Part shown: in pieces, positions 4,868 to 7,831 of the stretch | How positions within the stretch are numbered: position 1 is the first letter of the stretch | Layout of the letters: each line of letters begins with the position of its first letter | Assembly: GCA_035765855.1 (NCBI GenBank) | Contig: DASTWM010000523.1 | Location: 1-7,831, forward strand | Length of the DNA: 7,831 nucleotides | From: DASTWM01 sp035765855 | Lineage (GTDB): Bacteria; Chloroflexota; Chloroflexia; Chloroflexales; Roseiflexaceae | Reading direction: 5' to 3' | Notes under the pieces: generated by a model | What the model was told of the DNA's origin: nothing | The model's database searches: none | What the model saw: only the letters and a program-made list of their open reading frames with translations | Program-made: the position numbers and the translations under genes

Positions 4868-7183
4868 ATGTATAGATTATCCTTACCGACATCAGAGCAG
4901 CCCAATCGCGGATTGCCCTTGTTGAGTATGTCGAGCGGCGGCGGTGGACCACGCGGCGGTGGTGGTGGACCACGCAGTGGCGGCGGCGGCGGCGGACCAC
5001 GCAGTGGCGGCGGTGGTGGTGGACCACGCGGCGGTGGCGGTGGTGGACCACGCGGCGGTGGCGGTGGCGGCGGTGGTGGACCACGCGGTGGCGGCGGTGG
5101 CGGCGGACCGCGCGGCGGTGGTGGTGGTGGCGGCGGACCGCGCGGCGGTGGCGGCGGCGCGCGCGGGCGCGGCGGCCCTGCCAGTGGTGGACCACGTGGC
5201 GGCGGTGGTGGCGACGATAGCAGCAACCGGCGGCGCGGTTCTGGCCGTTCCGAAGGCGGCGTTGAAGTCGGCAACCGCAATGGCGGCATGCGCAGTGGCG
5301 GGCGCGGTTCTTCATCTTCAAATGGCGGCCGCACATCGACCATGTCGCGTGGCGGCATGCGTGGCGGCGGACGTACCACAACCATGGCTCCCGCAGTACG
5401 CGCGCCAGTGCGCCCGCGTGGCCCGGTCGAACTGCCTAGCCTCATGACTGTGCGCGAATTTTCGGAAGCGACAGGCGTTGGCGCGGCAGAAATCATCAAA
5501 TCGCTGCTCAAGGGCGGCATCATTGCCACGATTAACCAGCAGATTGACTACGACACCGCTGCCGTCATTGCCTCGGACTTCGGAATCGAGACCAAAGAGT
5601 TCGTTCCTGAGCAGCTTGCAGGTATCGTTGACAATGTCAAGGATGTGCTTGCGGAGCAGACTTCGGCTGAAATGCGTTCCCGTCCGCCGGTTGTGACGAT
5701 CATGGGCCATGTCGACCATGGCAAAACCAAGCTGCTCGACACCATACGTTCGACCCGCGTTGCGGAAGGCGAAGCTGGCGGTATCACGCAGCACGTCGCC
5801 GCGTATCAGGTTGAAGTGCAGGGCCGCAAGATCACCTTCCTCGACACGCCGGGCCACGAAGCATTCACGGCCATGCGCGCTCGCGGTGCCCAGGTCACTG
5901 ACATTGTCGTGCTGGTGGTTGCTGCCGATGACGGCGTGATGCCGCAAACGCAAGAGGCCATCTCGCACGTCAGGGCCGCTGGCGTTCCGATGATTGTTGC
6001 GATCAACAAAATTGACTCGCTGAATGCAAATCCGGGGCGCGTGCGTGAACAACTTGCCGGTGCGGGCGTGTATGTTGAGCAGTTCGGCGGCGATGTACCG
6101 TCGGTCGAAGTTTCGGCCAAGATGAAGATCAACATCGACGGCCTGCTGGAAATGATTCTGCTGGTTGCCGATCTGGCCGAGTTAAAGGCGAACCCGGATG
6201 CTCCGGCGGTTGGCACGGTCATCGAGGCCGAGCGCGATAAGAATCGCGGCCCGGTGGCGACGGTGCTGATTCAGAACGGGACGCTGCGCCTGGAAGATAC
6301 CGTGCTGGCAGGCAGCGCAACTGGCACCGTGCGCGCTATGTTCAGCGACAACGGCAAGCGGCTGCGAACTGCCGATCCATCCATGCCAGTGCTTATCCTG
6401 GGTCTCGATAACGTGCCACAGGCGGGCGACATCTTCCAGGCGGTCAACGACATTACCATCGCGCGTGAAGTTGCAACGCAGCGCCAGCGCCAGCAGCGGC
6501 TGGAAGATATGGCGACCAACCGTGGCCCATCGCTGGATGAATTGTTCAAGAACGCGCAGCAGGGCAAGCTCAAGGAACTGAACATCGTGCTGAAGGCCGA
6601 TGTGCAGGGCTCGATCGGCGCAATCGAGCATGCGCTTGGGCAGATCAACAGCGATGAGGTGCAGATTCGCGTCATTCACAAGGGCACCGGCACCATCACT
6701 GAGAGCGATGTCAACCTTGCGATTGCGTCGCACGCGATCATCATCGGCTTCAACGCCCGCCCTGACCCGGCTGGCCGTGCCAGCGCCGAACGCAACGGCA
6801 TCGATGTGCGCTACTACAACATCATTTACCAGTTGGTCGACGATATCCGCAAGGCGATGTCGGGCATGCTGGATCCGGAGTTCAAGGAAGTCACCGACGG
6901 GTACGCCGAGGTGCGGCAGACATTCAATCTGCCAAGCCGCGAGGTGGTCGCTGGCCTGTATGTGACGGACGGCAAAATCATCCGCAACAACAGCGTGCGC
7001 GTGCTGCGCAGCGGCGTAGTCATGCACGATGGACGGATCAGCAGCCTCAAGCGGCTCAAAGATGATGTTCGCGAAGTTCAGGCCGGCTATGAATGTGGCC
7101 TGGTCGTGGACGGCTTCAATGACGTTCAGCAGGGCGACACCATGGAGTTCTATCATAAGGAGCGGGTGGAGCGCACGGTGTAA
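4868..7183 (+). CDS. infB: translation initiation factor IF-2 with Gly/Arg-rich N-terminus
   Basis: IF2 is the GTPase that brings formyl-Met-tRNA to the 30S subunit and drives subunit joining. The product has 771 residues from ATG 4868 (strong AGGGAGGA upstream); ATG 4928 is a possible second start (Met21). Residues 24-115 are almost only Gly with Pro-Arg every six to eleven residues, then a basic Ser/Arg/Gly region runs to about 185. The IF2 N-domain follows at about 189-240 (LPSLMTVREFSEATG). All G motifs are present: G1 GHVDHGKT (280-287), the GGITQH switch I, G3 DTPGH (326-330), G4 NKID (380-383) and G5 SAK (416-418). Domain II, domain III (LNIVLKADVQGSIGAIEHAL) and the C-terminal fMet-tRNA-binding domain (GYECGLVVDGFNDVQQGD) are intact. 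It is third in the nusA operon, as usual. The length lies between the Bacillus and E. coli proteins; the unusual part is the glycine tract in place of the common Lys/Glu/Ala-rich N-terminus. Confidence 0.97.
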   Translation: MYRLSLPTSEQPNRGLPLLSMSSGGGGPRGGGGGPRSGGGGGGPRSGGGGGGPRGGGGGGPRGGGGGGGGGPRGGGGGGGPRGGGGGGGGPRGGGGGARGRGGPASGGPRGGGGGDDSSNRRRGSGRSEGGVEVGNRNGGMRSGGRGSSSSNGGRTSTMSRGGMRGGGRTTTMAPAVRAPVRPRGPVELPSLMTVREFSEATGVGAAEIIKSLLKGGIIATINQQIDYDTAAVIASDFGIETKEFVPEQLAGIVDNVKDVLAEQTSAEMRSRPPVVTIMGHVDHGKTKLLDTIRSTRVAEGEAGGITQHVAAYQVEVQGRKITFLDTPGHEAFTAMRARGAQVTDIVVLVVAADDGVMPQTQEAISHVRAAGVPMIVAINKIDSLNANPGRVREQLAGAGVYVEQFGGDVPSVEVSAKMKINIDGLLEMILLVADLAELKANPDAPAVGTVIEAERDKNRGPVATVLIQNGTLRLEDTVLAGSATGTVRAMFSDNGKRLRTADPSMPVLILGLDNVPQAGDIFQAVNDITIAREVATQRQRQQRLEDMATNRGPSLDELFKNAQQGKLKELNIVLKADVQGSIGAIEHALGQINSDEVQIRVIHKGTGTITESDVNLAIASHAIIIGFNARPDPAGRASAERNGIDVRYYNIIYQLVDDIRKAMSGMLDPEFKEVTDGYAEVRQTFNLPSREVVAGLYVTDGKIIRNNSVRVLRSGVVMHDGRISSLKRLKDDVREVQAGYECGLVVDGFNDVQQGDTMEFYHKERVERTV
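4937..5212 (+). repeat. low-complexity GGN/CCACGC repeat encoding Gly-Pro-Arg units in IF2
   Basis: Runs of GGC/GGT codons are broken by GGACCACGC or GGACCGCGC (Gly-Pro-Arg), giving units G4PR, G5PR, SG6PR (twice), G6PR, G9PR, G7PR and G8PR, then a degenerate part with RGRGG and GGPRGGGGG. Unit lengths vary by whole codons, as expected from slippage with frame kept. Arg-Gly-Gly (RGG) motifs result at most boundaries. Confidence 0.9.
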
Positions 7184-7192
7184 GCGAGGTAT

Positions 7193-7257
7193 AAGTTGTG
7201 AGTTATGAGTTGTGAATTGGTTTTCCTTCAACTCATAACTCATAATTCACACCTCAT
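7193..7257. repeat. inverted heptamer-repeat array between infB and rbfA
   Basis: Four heptamers run at 7193-7220 (AAGTTGT, GAGTTAT, GAGTTGT, GAATTGG), and four more of the opposite orientation at 7230-7257 (AACTCAT twice, AATTCAC, ACCTCAT). A perfect 13-bp inverted repeat, 7199-7211 against 7230-7242, forms the core of a hairpin that can extend to about 20 bp with wobble pairs; the loop is TTTTCC-rich. Such AACTCAT heptamer arrays are known as short tandemly repeated sequences in cyanobacteria and other phyla. It is AT-rich against its neighbours and lies within the transcribed operon, ending 14 bases before rbfA. Confidence 0.75.
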
Positions 7258-7271
7258 AACTTAACGAGGGT

Positions 7272-7664
7272 ATGAGCAAACGAACACAACAAATCGGCGA
7301 AGAGATGCTGCGCATCCTGAGCGAAACCATTCAGTACGAGATGAGTGACCCGCGCGTTGGTTTTGCAACCGTCGTAAACGTGGAAGTAAGTGGCGACTTG
7401 CAGCATGCGCGGGTGTACGTCTCGGTCATGGGCGACGAGGAGCAGCAGCGCGAAACGATGGCCGCGCTGGAGCATGCCAGGGGCTTTTTGCGCCGCCAGG
7501 TCGCGCAGGAATTGAATCACCTGCGCACCGTTCCCGATCTGAGCTTCAAGCTGGACACATCGCTGGCCTACAGCCAGCGGATCGGCGAGTTGCTGCGACA
7601 GGTGGAAGAAGAGCGCGGCCAGGGCAACCAGCCTGACTCAGAGGGCGCGCCCAGGGACGAATAG
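7272..7664 (+). CDS. rbfA: 30S ribosome-binding factor RbfA
   Basis: RbfA is a small KH-fold protein that binds the 30S subunit and supports late 16S rRNA maturation, including the 5' helix 1 region, and cold adaptation. The 130-residue product shows the family pattern: N-terminal helix (KRTQQIGEEMLRILSETIQYEM), the DPRVGFATVVNVEVSGDLQHARVYV strand region starting at Asp26, the helix RETMAALEHARGFLRRQVAQEL, and LRTVPDLSFKLDTSLAYSQRI. The last 15-20 residues (Gln, Pro, Glu and Asp rich) look disordered. The start at 7272 fits the family, but the best Shine-Dalgarno match, GAGGG at 7266-7270, is only one base from the ATG, so initiation may be weak or rely on coupling. It is the last recognisable gene of the nusA-ylxR-infB-rbfA set; nrnA and truB, which often follow, are not within the window. 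Confidence 0.95.
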   Translation: MSKRTQQIGEEMLRILSETIQYEMSDPRVGFATVVNVEVSGDLQHARVYVSVMGDEEQQRETMAALEHARGFLRRQVAQELNHLRTVPDLSFKLDTSLAYSQRIGELLRQVEEERGQGNQPDSEGAPRDE

Positions 7665-7687
7665 CAACGTCCTTCGCCACGAGGCAT

Positions 7688-7727
7688 GGTGAGCAAGCGC
7701 TTGCTTTCTGTCAGGCGCTCGCTCATC
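7688..7727 (+). terminator. stem-loop after rbfA, possible operon end (no T-tract)
   Basis: GAGCAAGCGC (7691-7700) pairs with GCGCTCGCTC (7715-7724) with one mismatch, extended by three outer pairs (7688-7690 with 7725-7727, one of them wobble), around a 14-base loop. The left arm also contains the perfect palindrome GCAAGCGCTTGC (7693-7704). No run of T follows, so an intrinsic terminator is not proven; it may protect the 3' end or act with Rho. Confidence 0.4.
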
Positions 7728-7831
7728 TGAAGCAGAGCTCCAGCAGGAATGGAATCGTGACTTTCTCGCTTTAATAAACATTATCATGCGTATGAACTAA
7801 GACATAGAAAGCTTTGAAAATCCATGATGTA
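7728..7831. other. AT-rich tail with no recognised gene
   Basis: After the stem-loop the sequence turns AT-rich from about 7760 (TTTAATAAACATTATCATG). I find no convincing open frame on either strand and no hexamer pair with good spacing. It could be the upstream region of a gene beyond the window edge. Confidence 0.4.

Noticed and set aside
4801..5529. Long minus-strand open frame rich in proline opposite the infB glycine tract
   Set aside because: Its Pro/Arg composition is the direct complement of GGN and CGC codons in IF2, and there is no family signature. It is a shadow of the low-complexity repeat.
6182..7243. Long minus-strand open frame opposite the 3' half of infB
   Set aside because: It runs antisense to conserved IF2 domains, shows no known motif and arises from GC-rich codon structure.
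7757..7787. Promoter-like hexamers near the window end (GTGACT and TATCAT)
   Set aside because: Spacing is 19 bases and the -35 match is poor; AT-richness alone explains the resemblance.
7787..7831. Possible end of a minus-strand gene entering from the right edge
   Set aside because: The frame gives only about 15 residues before a stop, with no recognisable sequence, so it cannot be supported.
1..7831. CRISPR array, tRNA or rRNA genes
   Set aside because: No regularly spaced direct repeats with unique spacers, no tRNA cloverleaf and no rRNA signature were seen on either strand; the repeats present are palindromic or short tandem.

Overview
The window carries the translation/transcription gene cluster nusA - ylxR - infB - rbfA, all on the + strand. 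It is preceded by two lipoprotein genes (a large zinc-metallopeptidase-like protein and a small Tyr-Pro-rich one) and by the 3' end of an unidentified gene. The style suggests a Chloroflexota bacterium (class Chloroflexia or a relative). Reasons are the lipoproteins with Thr/Pro/Ala-rich stalks, the repeated Tyr-Pro motifs, the peptidase with a C-terminal sandwich module, the Gly/Arg-rich N-terminus of IF2, the GC-rich coding sequence and the many short palindromic intergenic repeats. This assignment rests on family style only; no search was run.

Layout. Positions 2-250: C-terminal end of a gene cut by the window edge. Positions 252-465: an imperfect palindrome with CACAGAG-type outer arms, probably a MITE-like repeat. 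Positions 572-2518: secreted lipoprotein metallopeptidase. Positions 2533-2561: a good sigma70-type promoter, then a small lipoprotein gene (2596-2841). Positions 2862-2890: a second sigma70-type promoter with an extended -10 inside a 30-bp dyad, followed by a short leader with an intrinsic-terminator-like hairpin (2917-2946), then nusA (2973-4391). A nested hairpin (4403-4451) fills the nusA-ylxR gap. Then come ylxR (4462-4788), infB (4868-7183), an inverted heptamer-repeat element (7193-7257) and rbfA (7272-7664). The last 167 bases hold a stem-loop and no recognisable gene.

How it works together. NusA (RNA polymerase pausing/termination factor), YlxR (RNA-binding, RNase P-linked), IF2 (initiator tRNA placement) and RbfA (30S maturation) are a classic co-transcribed set. 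The most notable point is that the only clear promoter for this set is followed by a terminator-like hairpin with an interrupted U-tract before nusA. That is the architecture expected if NusA attenuates its own operon, as known in Bacillus subtilis. rimP, often upstream of nusA, is not between the promoter and nusA, and no ylxQ lies between ylxR and infB.
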